A DNA stretch of 35,743 bases from a virus: the IMG/VR virus record IMGVR_UViG_3300049446_000001, positions 1 through 35,743 of that record. One strand, given 5' to 3'. Under the pieces are notes generated by a model. It saw only the letters and a list, made by a program, of their open reading frames with translations, did no database searches and had not been told where the DNA came from. Numbering within the stretch: position 1 is the stretch's first letter; every line of letters starts with the position of its first letter. Below are positions 15,752 to 24,825 of the stretch, piece after piece. The position numbers and the translations under genes are program-made.

Positions 15752-16210
15752 ATGGGAAGGTTCCTCACCCGCGAGGACATCCTCGCTGCCTCGGACATCA
15801 CGACGGAGATCCTCGAGGTCCCCGAGTGGGATGGATCGGTACGCATCCGGGGATTGACCGGCAACGAGCGCGACGTCTACGAGCAGTCGATCGTGACGAT
15901 GCGCGGCAATAGGGTCCTGCCGAAGTTCGCCGGAGCCCGGGCTCGCCTCGTGGCGCTGTCGATCGTCGATGACGACGGCAAGCTCCTGTTCTCCGAGACC
16001 GACGTCGCCGAGCTCGGGAAGAAGTCGGCATCGGGACTCCAGCGGGTCTACGAGGCCGCCCGCAAGCTGTCGGGTCTGACCGAGGAGGACGTCGACGAGC
16101 TCGTAAAAAACTCCGACGGCGTCCAGAGCGAGCCTTCTACTTCCGTCTCGCGCTCGCCCTCGGACGCCCGGTTGCCGAACTCCTCCAAGCCATCTCCAGT
16201 CGCGAGCTAG
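15752..16210 (+). CDS. Tail assembly chaperone, short form (G-like)
   Basis: 152 residues, zero-frame product. The N-terminal half (FLTREDILAASDITTEILEVPEWDGSVRIRGLTGNERDVYE) is the usual opening of siphoviral tail chaperones that coat the tape measure before tube assembly. Its last 32 residues after the slippery site are Ser/Pro-rich and low-complexity, as expected where the real coding continues in the -1 frame. GGAG lies at 15741-15744. It overlaps the long form described separately. Confidence 0.85.
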   Translation: MGRFLTREDILAASDITTEILEVPEWDGSVRIRGLTGNERDVYEQSIVTMRGNRVLPKFAGARARLVALSIVDDDGKLLFSETDVAELGKKSASGLQRVYEAARKLSGLTEEDVDELVKNSDGVQSEPSTSVSRSPSDARLPNSSKPSPVAS

Positions 16211-16431
16211 CAGAGTGGATGGCCTTCGAGCAGATCGAGGGTCCGGTCTTCGGACCTCGCCGCGACGACCTGCGTGCCGGCGTGATCGCGGCGACGATCG
16301 CCAACGTCAACCGTGGCAAGCGCGACCGGGCGATGAGCCCAGAGGACTTCGCGTTGCGTTTCGAGCGTGCCCGCGAGATGACGCCCGAGGAGCAGGCAGA
16401 AGCGATCCGCAGCGTCCTCGGTGGTTCCTGA
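15752..16431 (+). CDS. Tail assembly chaperone, -1 frameshift product (GT-like)
   Basis: 226-residue fusion made by a -1 shift at AAAAAAC (16105-16111). After the shift the frame from 16111 reads LRRRPERAFYFRLALALGRP, then ELAEWMAFEQIEGPVFGPRRDD and ends EQAEAIRSVLGGS. The W-M-x-F/Y-E pattern is typical of the T domain that recruits the tube protein. No good start exists for the downstream frame alone: the first ATG, at 16219, would omit the conserved N-terminal part. This matches the G/GT strategy of long-tailed phages. Confidence 0.85.
16105..16111 (+). promoter_or_regulatory. -1 programmed ribosomal frameshift site
   Basis: The heptamer A AAA AAC is in the correct phase (zero frame GTA AAA AAC). 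It is a classical slippery sequence allowing both tRNAs to re-pair one base back. The zero frame runs 99 bases further before its stop. No obvious pseudoknot was worked out downstream, though GC-rich sequence follows. Confidence 0.85.
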
Positions 16432-16432
16432 T

Positions 16433-16465
16433 CCCTCCGGTCTTCGGACCGGGGGGTCTTGATTT
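16433..16465 (+). terminator. UUCG-loop hairpin between chaperone and tape measure genes
   Basis: CCCTCCGGTC (16433-16442), TTCG loop (16443-16446), GACCGGGGGG (16447-16456), then TCTTGATTT. The 10-bp stem with one G-U pair and an extra-stable tetraloop followed by a T-rich stretch reads as a rho-independent terminator. It starts one base after the GT stop and 25 bases before the tape measure GTG. Partial termination or RNA-end protection are both possible. Confidence 0.65.
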
Positions 16466-16480
16466 GCGTGGGGACCTGGC

Positions 16481-19400
16481 GTGAGCACGGTCGCGTCGTT
16501 GTGGGTGAAGGTCAACGGGGACGTCTCCGGTCTGACCAAGTCTCTGGCGGTCGCCAACGCCGCGCTGGCCGGGTTCGGGACGAAGTCAAACTCCTCGGCG
16601 GTCAAGGCATCTTCGGCCTTCCGCGTAGCTCAGGTCGCCGCGGTGGGCCTCGGGATCGTGGCCGCAAAGGGACTCGAGGCTGCTCTACACGCGACCGAGG
16701 AGTGGGCCGCGCAGACGCGCCAGCTCGAGCTGACCACTGGGCTCGCTGCCGAGCAAGCCTCGGCCCTGCTCTTCGCTGGGCAGTCCCTGGGGGTCGGGAC
16801 CGATCAGCTCTCTCGGGGGTTCGGCCTGCTCGATAAGAACATCATCAACAACACGACGAACTTCGCGAAGTACGGGATCGCGACTCGGGACGCGCAGGGA
16901 CAGCAACTCGGCTTCATTCCGATCCTGAAGAACGTCGCCGACCAATACACGGCCCTTGGCGGCGGGATCGCGGGAGCGGCCCTGGTTCAGAACGTGTTCG
17001 GTCGGAGTGGCCGATCGCTCCTTCCGATCCTGGCGAGAGGTTCGGCAGGGCTCCAGCAGCTCCTGGATCAGGCGAAGGCATACGGGGCGGTAATCGGCGA
17101 CGACACGGTAGCCGCGGCCAAGAGACTCGCGGTCGCCCAACGTCAACTGGGCCTGTCGTTGCATGGGGTGGCGATCCAGGTCGGTGTGGAGGTACTCCCT
17201 GTCGCCTCAGCCTTCATCTTCGCGCTAACGAAACTCGTCGGTGTCTTGCACCTCATCCCCGGCCCGGTGGTTGCCATCGGCGCCGGCTTCCTCGTGCTGA
17301 CGGGTCTCGTCGCGGGGGCGCAGCTTGTCTTCGGATTCTTCACACAGACCTGGGGCAAGCTCGTCGGAGCGTTCACTGCCAGCGGGGCAGCATCGGGGGC
17401 CGCTGCCGGGGAGATCGGGTCACAGGTGGCCTCTGTGACCGCGCTCGCAGCCTCTGTGGACGCGCTGTTGCCCTCGTTGCAGGCTCTGGCTGGCGTGGAG
17501 GGAGAGGTGGCCCTCTCTGCCTCTGCTGCCGCCAAGGCGATCGGCTTCCAAGCGAGCCAGTCGGGCCTGCTTGTGCCGGAATCGGCTGCGCTGGGAGCCG
17601 CAAACAAGTCGATCATCAGTACGACGGGTGGACTCGGCGGTCTCTCGGCAGCTGCCAGCACCGCTGCGCTCGGTGTGGGTGCTATCGCGGTAGCCCTTGG
17701 GTTCGCGGCCATCCAGGCACGCGATGCCCGTGCTGCCGTCGCCCGCTTCAACGCCTCCGTCTCCTCGAAGCTGACGCAGTTGACTCAGGGAGGGCCTGGG
17801 GCAGCTATCGTCAGGGCACAAGCAGCGACCCCCCTTCCGACGCGGGCTCTCCCCGGATCGATCGCTCTGGGGGGCGGACTGTTCAACCAGGCGCAGGCGA
17901 CCAAGGCCGCTCGGGCCGCCATGGCTCAGTTGGCAGCAGTCCAAGCCCTCGCTGCGAAGTCCTCGACCGCGCTCTCGGCCAGCATCGCTAAGACCGTGGC
18001 CGAACTCGGCGACCTCGGTGCAGCGGCGAGCCTGCCGACCGACTTCTTCGATCAAGCCGTCACGGCCGTCTCGAAGATTCAGGGCGGCTTGGATCAGTTC
18101 ACGAAGGTCTCGGGGATCGACTCAAGCTCGATCGTCTCAGACTTCTCCTCGGCCTCGGCGTCGATCCAGAAGGATCTGGACTCCGGCAAGATCTCTGCCG
18201 TCGAGGCCACGGCTGCGCTGCACGCCGCCGCGTCACAGGCGCTCACTTCGGCCCGGGGTCTCTACAAGCAATGGCACGATCAGATCGTCCAGACCTTCGG
18301 CGGTGCAGGGTCCGCGCTCGACCAGTTCGCGAACAAGTCCAACGTCGACCTCGCCAAGGCGACGCAGAATATCGACCAGTACACAGGCCAGATCCACTCC
18401 TTCGGCTCGGACATCCGCACGATCACGGACGAGTTCGGGAAGCGGTCCAAGGACTTCGTCCAGTTCGCGACGTCGCAGGGACTCGCACAGGCGGGGCTCA
18501 CTCACGCCATCGCTGGCGCATCGAAGAAGGACGCGGCAGCGTTCATCGACAGCTGGAACAGGGCTCAGGGAGCGACGAGTTCGCTCGCTTCCCAGATCCA
18601 GAAGGCCCTGGACCCGATGTTCAACCGGATCATCCTGCAGCTGAAGAACGTCGCCCGAGCGTTCCTGGGTCTTCCGCCGATCACGGCAAAGGACCACGCC
18701 TCCCCGGTGATCGCACGAATCCAGCGCGAGCTCGCGGCACTGCACAGTAAGGCGATCAGCGTCGACGTGACCTACATCCCCCACTCGAGGGATCGTCCGC
18801 CCGTGGTTCCGCATGGTGGTGGACTGATCCGTCACGAGGGTGGGCCGATCGGCCACGCGCAATCGGTGGCACGGATGCACTCGGGCGGCCTCAAGCCCGA
18901 CGAGGTCCCCGCGGTCCTGCAGCGCGGCGAGTACGTGATCCGCCGACAAGCCGTCGCGAAGATCGGGATGCCGGTCCTGGACTCGCTGAACCGCCTGCAC
19001 TCGGGCGGGGACATCGGGGACATGCTCTCGAAGATCCCGACGGCGATCTCCAAGGTCTCGAACCCGGCGCCGTCATCGACGGCCGCGGGGGCATCGCGGA
19101 CCATCGAGCGCTTCCACACCGGGGGCACGACCGAACGGACCCGAGAGGTCTCGCGAACCATCGAGCGCTTCCACACGGGCGGGAACGCCGAGCGCACGTT
19201 CCGATCGATCGAGAAGCTTCACACGGGTGGGATGGCAAGGATGGACCTGGAGGTCCGCGGGCCTCGGGGAGTCCCGCAAGTCTTGCACCTCGGCGGTGCC
19301 GCGAGTGTGCCCGCGATCGCGATGAGCATGTCCCAGGTCGCTCCTGTGTTTCATGCTGGCGGGGTGGTCCTTCACTCCGGCGGCCTGCTTCGTCAGTTCG

Positions 19401-19819
19401 TGGTACTGCACTCAGGAGGGACCCGGACCGCGCCCGCGATCCACGTCCACGTCCCTTCGCTGTCGGTGGCCCAGCACCAGCACCGGGTTCTCCGCTTCCA
19501 CTCCGGCGGGCGGATGCGTGAGGTCCGGGTCATCGAGCGGATGCCCATCTTCCACGCCGGCGGGATGACCCCTCAGCTCGCCAGGCTGATCCCGTTGCTG
19601 GTGGCTGGCTCGCTCTCGGTCTTCCACCACGGAGGGCTCCGCGGGCTCGCACGACAGGTCCTTCACGACGGCGGCTACGCGGTGCCCACCGAGGCTGGCG
19701 TTCGCGTGAGGGGCCTGTCCCAGGCTGCAAGCCAGGGGGACGTCAACCTCAAGGTCTCGCTTGACCGCCGCCGGTTCGGCCGCGACCTCGAGTGGGCGCA
19801 GGCCGACTTCGGTCCATAG
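16481..19819 (+). CDS. Tape measure protein with C-terminal HxGG repeats
   Basis: 1112 residues from GTG 16481. It sets tail length and is probably injected with DNA. The N-terminus SLWVKVNGDVSGLTKSLAVA is a standard tape measure opening, followed by TGLAAEQASALLFAGQSLG and RGFGLLDKN. A hydrophobic stretch near residues 257-287 (PVVAIGAGFLVLTGLVAGA) may span the membrane. Ala-rich helical sequence follows to about residue 740. The segment GGLKPDEVPAVLQRGEYVI near 804-822 is the conserved closing motif of many tape measures. Here about 300 more residues with repeated HxGG motifs follow. At roughly 1.5 A per residue the tail would be about 165 nm; this is an estimate. Confidence 0.9.
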   Translation: MSTVASLWVKVNGDVSGLTKSLAVANAALAGFGTKSNSSAVKASSAFRVAQVAAVGLGIVAAKGLEAALHATEEWAAQTRQLELTTGLAAEQASALLFAGQSLGVGTDQLSRGFGLLDKNIINNTTNFAKYGIATRDAQGQQLGFIPILKNVADQYTALGGGIAGAALVQNVFGRSGRSLLPILARGSAGLQQLLDQAKAYGAVIGDDTVAAAKRLAVAQRQLGLSLHGVAIQVGVEVLPVASAFIFALTKLVGVLHLIPGPVVAIGAGFLVLTGLVAGAQLVFGFFTQTWGKLVGAFTASGAASGAAAGEIGSQVASVTALAASVDALLPSLQALAGVEGEVALSASAAAKAIGFQASQSGLLVPESAALGAANKSIISTTGGLGGLSAAASTAALGVGAIAVALGFAAIQARDARAAVARFNASVSSKLTQLTQGGPGAAIVRAQAATPLPTRALPGSIALGGGLFNQAQATKAARAAMAQLAAVQALAAKSSTALSASIAKTVAELGDLGAAASLPTDFFDQAVTAVSKIQGGLDQFTKVSGIDSSSIVSDFSSASASIQKDLDSGKISAVEATAALHAAASQALTSARGLYKQWHDQIVQTFGGAGSALDQFANKSNVDLAKATQNIDQYTGQIHSFGSDIRTITDEFGKRSKDFVQFATSQGLAQAGLTHAIAGASKKDAAAFIDSWNRAQGATSSLASQIQKALDPMFNRIILQLKNVARAFLGLPPITAKDHASPVIARIQRELAALHSKAISVDVTYIPHSRDRPPVVPHGGGLIRHEGGPIGHAQSVARMHSGGLKPDEVPAVLQRGEYVIRRQAVAKIGMPVLDSLNRLHSGGDIGDMLSKIPTAISKVSNPAPSSTAAGASRTIERFHTGGTTERTREVSRTIERFHTGGNAERTFRSIEKLHTGGMARMDLEVRGPRGVPQVLHLGGAASVPAIAMSMSQVAPVFHAGGVVLHSGGLLRQFVVLHSGGTRTAPAIHVHVPSLSVAQHQHRVLRFHSGGRMREVRVIERMPIFHAGGMTPQLARLIPLLVAGSLSVFHHGGLRGLARQVLHDGGYAVPTEAGVRVRGLSQAASQGDVNLKVSLDRRRFGRDLEWAQADFGP
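18811..19677 (+). repeat. Array of HxGG peptide repeats in the tape measure C-terminus
   Basis: Thirteen copies of [F/L/M]-H-x-G-G, plus HGGG and HEGG, lie between residues about 778 and 1066. Examples are MHSGG, LHSGG, FHTGG (twice), LHTGG, LHLGG, FHAGG, FHSGG, FHHGG and LHDGG. Spacing is irregular, from 6 to about 40 residues. Many follow an Ile/Val-Glu/Arg lead such as RTIERFHTGG. The repeats look like amplification of the single H-x-GG seen before the DEVPAVLQRGEYVI motif. Confidence 0.85.
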
Positions 19820-19828
19820 GAGGTCTGG

Positions 19829-22654
19829 ATGACCCAAGCTCTCGTCAAGGGCCTCGGCCTGCGCGGCAAGGTGAACTCACTGCCGACGAACGTCAGCTTC
19901 ATGACTGTCGAGGTGACGCACGCCGAGCTCCAGGCGTCTGCGGGCGCAGCCATCGGCGGAACCGGCAAGGCGAAGATCGATGCCGCGATCGCGTCAGGCA
20001 TCCCCTTCAGGGTGCGGATCGACCACGGCATCCACGCTGCGCCGTGGGCGAAGACCGCCATCGGCACCGTCCACGTGATCAACCCGCAATCGGGGCAGTC
20101 CGGGGACACGATCAAGTTCTGGCTGCCCGGTGCTTTGGACATCTACGAAGATCTGATGATCAAGGTCGAGGCCGCCTACCCCGACGGCACCTTGGCGTGC
20201 ATCTTCGAAGCGTTCCTGATGACCATCTTCGCCGAGCCGTTCATCAAGGGCATCCGCTCCGGCTCCAACCCGTCTCAGGCACAGGCCAACTGCACCACGC
20301 TCTGGAACGCCGGGTACCGCTTCGACGACATCTCCAAGCCCGGCGACGAGGTACGGGCCCAGGAACGCGTGCTCACGATCATATCGGGCCTGTTCACCGA
20401 CACGCGGATCGCGATGGCGTACTCGACCATGGAGCACATCACCTCGGCGACGTCGGCGAGCGCCGATGAGGCGTACACGAAAGCCCGGATGCTCGCATGG
20501 CGTGCGGCACTGCCTTCGCACATCCTCCAGAACAACTCGCTACGAGATAGCCAGATCGCAAACGCCTCTCGGCCTTACCGACCGTCGGGCCAGCTCTTCC
20601 AGGACATGATCGCGGTCGGCAAGCCGCTCTCGTTCCAGACCGGCGCGAAGGTCGGCGTAACACCGGGGTTCACCGACCTGAAGAAGACCGGGGACTTCGC
20701 GGCAGACATGGGCGCTCACGCCATGGAGGCGCCCGGCGGGGCGTACAGCTCGTCCTGGGGAGGGATGACCACCACCCAGGCCGGTATCGTCGACACCGAG
20801 CTCAAGGCGAATGACAGCGGCTCCCCGCCGGCGGCAACGAAGCTCCGCGTCGTCTCGGTCAACGGTGGGGTGAAGCCCGGACAGAACGTCGCTTTCGACG
20901 TGGTGATCGAATCAGACGATGCCTCGGACATCCCGGCCGACGTCTCCGCATCGACCGGAGTCACGCTCAGCGTTCACACCGGCACCGGCGCGCTCTCGGG
21001 GATGGTCTCCGGATCGATCGCGTCGGGTTCCAGCAGGCTCACGCTCTCGGTGAGTTACGACACGGTGGAGTCAGGCGTTGTCCTTCGGGCGACCCGGACT
21101 TCGGGGGACTCCCTGTCCCTCGGTGATTCGGACCCTTTCGATGTGGACACCGTCGCGGATCCACCACCTCCCCCTGACCCCGACCCGCCCCCGGTAGCCG
21201 CCGCTGTCGCAACGAAGCTCCTGATCTCCGTCAACGGCGTCGCGCCGGTCCATGTTTCGGAGTCGTTCTTCGCCCTCGTCCACTCGGCGGATGACTCCGG
21301 GATCTACCGCGACGTCCTGGTCGACACCGATATCGTGCTCACCCTCGCCGCGGGGTCGGGGGCGCTGTCCGGAACGCTCACCGGGACGATCCCGGCTGGC
21401 AGGCATGTCCTCACGATCTCGGGGATCCTGTACGACACGGCCGAGTCCGGCGTGGCGCTCTTGGCCGATGCGACCGTGGGTGATGATCTCGCGTCGGTGA
21501 CCTCGGCCCCTTTCGATGTCACGGCGGCCGCCAGCCCTAGTCCTTCGACGGAGCCCTGGCACGTCTCGATCCACGAGCTCGACGGCACTGAAACGATCGC
21601 CGAGCTCCCGCTGCGGGACTGGTCGTTCATGCACGAGCTCAACGGTCCCGGGAGCTTCGAGGCCGAGATCAACATGGCCGGGCCGTGGCAGGTGCTGCGT
21701 TCCGACGTGGAGCCCGGCCAGAAGGAGTATCGGTGCTTCGAGGGTGATGTGCTCCGGGCTGCGGGCAGGATCTGGGCGGCGCGTGTGGACCCCGGACAGG
21801 ACACCCGCAAGGTCAAGCTCGTCGGCAACGGCCACTGGAGCGTCATCCAGCGCCGGGGGGTGGACTGGGAGGTCCGCTACGAACCCGATCCGGAGGATCC
21901 CCCCAATCCGTCCACGGCCTACGGCTACGACCAGTCCGAGATCGTCTTCGACCTGATCGACCGCAGCCAGTCCGAGCCCGGGGGGGACATCGGCATCACG
22001 GACGGTATCCACGAGGGCGATCCGATCACTCGACGGCGCTGGTACTGCGTCGAGGACGGGGTCAAGGTCTCCGACGTCGCGGAGGAGTTCGAGGCCCTGT
22101 CCGAGGGGATCGACTACGCGATCACCCCGACGCTCACCGACGACTCGCTCAAGCAGTTCGTGACGTGGCAACCCAAACGCGGAACGGACCTCTCGGGCTC
22201 GATCGTGTTCAACCCCGAGGACTATCTCGACACCCTGAACTATGAGATCGACGCCGGGAACCTGATCACTCGCGCTCACTCCCGCGGCGAGGGGGACTGC
22301 GAACCTCCGACGGCCGACATCACGGACGACCTCGCGCTCGCCGGGTACGGGCTGCTCGAGGACTTCGACAGCGTCTCGAGCGAAGACCAGGCCGACGTGA
22401 CCGAGGACGCCCAGGAGATGCTCGCCTCGCGGAGGGATGCGCTCGGGGCCTTCGACGTCTACTACTGGCTCCCCAACGGGCCCGCGATCGGGGACTTCGA
22501 CATCGGGGACCTCGTGCGATTCATCGACGACCGCGATGGGTGGGGCATGGACGAGGTCCTGCGGGTGAACGAGGTCGAGGTCACGATCCAGATGCCCCAG
22601 ACGCCTTTCGTGAGGGTGAACCTCGGGCCCTATAGCGATGAGCTCGCCTCATGA
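19829..22654 (+). CDS. Chimeric baseplate protein: hydrolase-like domain, Ig-like repeats, Gp37-like tail domain
   Basis: 941 residues after AGGAGG at 19818-19823. Residues 1-320 are an alpha/beta domain (IDAAIASGIPFRVRIDHGIH, ACIFEAFLMTIFAEPFIKG, RIAMAYSTMEHI) that resembles a barrel-type glycosidase; catalytic residues are uncertain. Two tandem Ig-like units of about 100 residues follow (about 334-435 and 462-565), each with GTGALSG/GSGALSG and Y-D-T-x-ESGV, joined by a PPPPPDPDPPP linker near 446-456. Residues 575-941 match Gp37-like siphoviral tail proteins (HELNGPGSFEAEINMAGPW, GRIWAARVDPGQD, PEDYLDTLNYEIDAGNLITRA). The protein probably sits at the tail tip and contacts surface polysaccharide. 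Confidence 0.75.
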   Translation: MTQALVKGLGLRGKVNSLPTNVSFMTVEVTHAELQASAGAAIGGTGKAKIDAAIASGIPFRVRIDHGIHAAPWAKTAIGTVHVINPQSGQSGDTIKFWLPGALDIYEDLMIKVEAAYPDGTLACIFEAFLMTIFAEPFIKGIRSGSNPSQAQANCTTLWNAGYRFDDISKPGDEVRAQERVLTIISGLFTDTRIAMAYSTMEHITSATSASADEAYTKARMLAWRAALPSHILQNNSLRDSQIANASRPYRPSGQLFQDMIAVGKPLSFQTGAKVGVTPGFTDLKKTGDFAADMGAHAMEAPGGAYSSSWGGMTTTQAGIVDTELKANDSGSPPAATKLRVVSVNGGVKPGQNVAFDVVIESDDASDIPADVSASTGVTLSVHTGTGALSGMVSGSIASGSSRLTLSVSYDTVESGVVLRATRTSGDSLSLGDSDPFDVDTVADPPPPPDPDPPPVAAAVATKLLISVNGVAPVHVSESFFALVHSADDSGIYRDVLVDTDIVLTLAAGSGALSGTLTGTIPAGRHVLTISGILYDTAESGVALLADATVGDDLASVTSAPFDVTAAASPSPSTEPWHVSIHELDGTETIAELPLRDWSFMHELNGPGSFEAEINMAGPWQVLRSDVEPGQKEYRCFEGDVLRAAGRIWAARVDPGQDTRKVKLVGNGHWSVIQRRGVDWEVRYEPDPEDPPNPSTAYGYDQSEIVFDLIDRSQSEPGGDIGITDGIHEGDPITRRRWYCVEDGVKVSDVAEEFEALSEGIDYAITPTLTDDSLKQFVTWQPKRGTDLSGSIVFNPEDYLDTLNYEIDAGNLITRAHSRGEGDCEPPTADITDDLALAGYGLLEDFDSVSSEDQADVTEDAQEMLASRRDALGAFDVYYWLPNGPAIGDFDIGDLVRFIDDRDGWGMDEVLRVNEVEVTIQMPQTPFVRVNLGPYSDELAS

Positions 22655-24825
22655 CGACGAGCCGCAAGCCCCGGGGCGACAGCGCCACCGAGCGCAAACG
22701 CAGTCGTCGGCACCGGCGGGAATATCGCCACCACAAGCAGAACCCATGCCCGCACGGCCCCGCCACTCCTTCGGGTCTCGCGGGGGAGTTCAAGCGTCAC
22801 CCCGGGCGGCGTCGGCACAACCGGTGGCACGCCGAGATCCGCTGGAAGGACGTGCGTCTGGACGATGAGGGGCTGCCGATCCTCGTCAAGGACTACCGCG
22901 TCGAGGTCTACTACTCGGCTTCCGAGGGGACCTTCGACGCCGTCTCGAAAGATGACGGCAGCTGGTTCCTGCATGACCGGTACAAGGTCCGGGACAAGGA
23001 GTCGACCGACGACCCGCTGAAGTTCCACAAGCGCGTGAACGGCATCCACGGGCGCCTGTGGTACGGATTCAGGGTCCAGGCGCAGAGCCAGAGCGGCTGC
23101 GACTCGGACTGGGGCTACTACTCGCTCGACCGCCCGAACGACGGACCCCCGGCACCGCAGAACGTCCAGATCCTGCGTGCCTCCCACGCGATCCGTCTTC
23201 GCTGGGAATCTCCCCCGCTGCCGACCGATGACGAACTTCTGGACGAGAACGTCACGCACTACATCGCCCAGCTGTGGACGAATGCAGACTTCGGACCCAG
23301 CCTCGACTTCACCGCGAACGCGGGAACGGATGTGTTCACCGCCTCGGGTCACGGATTCGACAACGGTGACCACGTGATGCTGTCCCAGACGCCGGGGTCC
23401 CCGAGCCTGCCGGGCGGGACGCATCCCTGGCGGCCGTATCTCATCACGAACAAGACGACCGACACGTTCAAGCTCGCCCGGCTCGAGGACTCAGCCGCGA
23501 TTGGTCTGAGCACAGACGGGGACGGGGTCGTGCACTGGGGACTCGTCCGCGCCTCGCGTCACGTTCACCGGACCCATCACCTGTTCCGGATCGACGTTCA
23601 GGACTTCGACGAGGACGAGCTCTTCTATGGCCGCGTGGAGTCGGTCTCCGGTGATCACACGAAGTCGGCGTGGATCCCGGCCACTGCCCCGGTCGGCAAC
23701 GACGACCCGGACGCCACCCCGACGGCGAAGCGTCCGCTCTGGCACCGTCACGGTGGTCTGACGTTCACGATCCCCGGTCGCGTACAGCAGAAGGTCTACC
23801 ACGTTCCCCACCGCATGGACGACGACTACGTGATCCGCCGAGTGACTGCCGCATGCGATCGCTCGGGCTCGGGTGGGTCGACACACTTCGATATCAAGAT
23901 CAACGGTGGACCGTACGTCTTCGACTTGAGCGGCCCCGATCAGGTTCACCTCGGCGCCGGAGATCACGACGGCTCGTCCAAGGACATCACGAACGGCCTG
24001 CTGTCCCGCGGTGATCACATCCGAGTGCGATGCACGCAAGTCGCGTCCACACCGCCGCGAGATGTGACCGTTTCGGTGGTCGCGGATCGCTACCGTGCTC
24101 TTACGACGGCCGATGAAGAGGCCGATATCGTGGACTCTGGTGGCGGTGGCGGGAGCACGTCAGTCCTACTTGCAGCCAAGGGACGCTCATCCACAACCAG
24201 CGATCTCTATTCGGTCGACCCGACCACGGGGAACGTCACATCGATCGGTGCCACTGGATTCGCGCTGACCTCGATAACACAGGACCCGACGACCGGAATC
24301 ATCTACGCATCGACATCGAACAACAGCACGGCACACCCTCATTCCCTGGTCACGCTTGACCCCGTAACAGGCGCGGGGACATTCGTAGCAGCCTTCTCTG
24401 GGGGCAAGCCGATGCCGGGATTGGCGTTCGATGCTACCGGCACCCTGCTCGGCAGAACCTCAGACTTCGTTGCCAACACTGACTTCGTCTCCATCGACTT
24501 GGCCACTGCTGTCGAAACGGTGCTGGGGTCGAGTGGGTCAACTGCCGGCGCATCCAACATGGCGTTCGATGATGCGGGAACGCTCTGGGCAGCGGTGGGC
24601 GCCGACGTCGGAACGATCGATCCCGTGACGGGTGCGTTCACCGCCGTCTACTCGAGCGCCGTCCCGGACGGCACGTACGCTGCCACATTCGATAGTGGGC
24701 TCCTGTGGGTCATCTATTTCACCGGTAGCAACCTCTGGACGGTCGACCTTGCGACGGGCGACACGGTAGACATCGGCGCGCTCGGGACGAGCAATCTCGA
24801 TGCTCTTGGGTGGGTTGAGCTTTGA
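22651..24825 (+). CDS. Tail tip/adhesin protein with FN3-like and propeller-like parts
   Basis: 724 residues, 4-bp overlap with the previous gene. The first 60 residues are very basic and His-rich (ERKRSRRHRREYRHHK). FN3-like sequence follows (WHAEIRWKDV, then PPAPQNVQILRASHAIRLRWESP), interrupted near residues 215-300 by a segment TASGHGFDNGDHVMLSQTPG that occurs in phage tail surface proteins. Near residue 496 a SGGGGGS linker leads into repeating beta units (LYSVDPTTGNVTSIGATGF, LVTLDPVTGAGTFVA, VGTIDPVTGAFTAVY, LWTVDLATGDTVDIG), read as a beta-propeller-like domain of about 220 residues. Receptor binding is inferred. Confidence 0.7.
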   Translation: MTTSRKPRGDSATERKRSRRHRREYRHHKQNPCPHGPATPSGLAGEFKRHPGRRRHNRWHAEIRWKDVRLDDEGLPILVKDYRVEVYYSASEGTFDAVSKDDGSWFLHDRYKVRDKESTDDPLKFHKRVNGIHGRLWYGFRVQAQSQSGCDSDWGYYSLDRPNDGPPAPQNVQILRASHAIRLRWESPPLPTDDELLDENVTHYIAQLWTNADFGPSLDFTANAGTDVFTASGHGFDNGDHVMLSQTPGSPSLPGGTHPWRPYLITNKTTDTFKLARLEDSAAIGLSTDGDGVVHWGLVRASRHVHRTHHLFRIDVQDFDEDELFYGRVESVSGDHTKSAWIPATAPVGNDDPDATPTAKRPLWHRHGGLTFTIPGRVQQKVYHVPHRMDDDYVIRRVTAACDRSGSGGSTHFDIKINGGPYVFDLSGPDQVHLGAGDHDGSSKDITNGLLSRGDHIRVRCTQVASTPPRDVTVSVVADRYRALTTADEEADIVDSGGGGGSTSVLLAAKGRSSTTSDLYSVDPTTGNVTSIGATGFALTSITQDPTTGIIYASTSNNSTAHPHSLVTLDPVTGAGTFVAAFSGGKPMPGLAFDATGTLLGRTSDFVANTDFVSIDLATAVETVLGSSGSTAGASNMAFDDAGTLWAAVGADVGTIDPVTGAFTAVYSSAVPDGTYAATFDSGLLWVIYFTGSNLWTVDLATGDTVDIGALGTSNLDALGWVEL

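Noticed and set aside
21071-22279. Long minus-strand open frame of about 400 codons
   Set aside because: It mirrors the Gp37-like tail gene in a very GC-rich region; its Arg/Asp/Val-rich product has no domain and no ribosome site.
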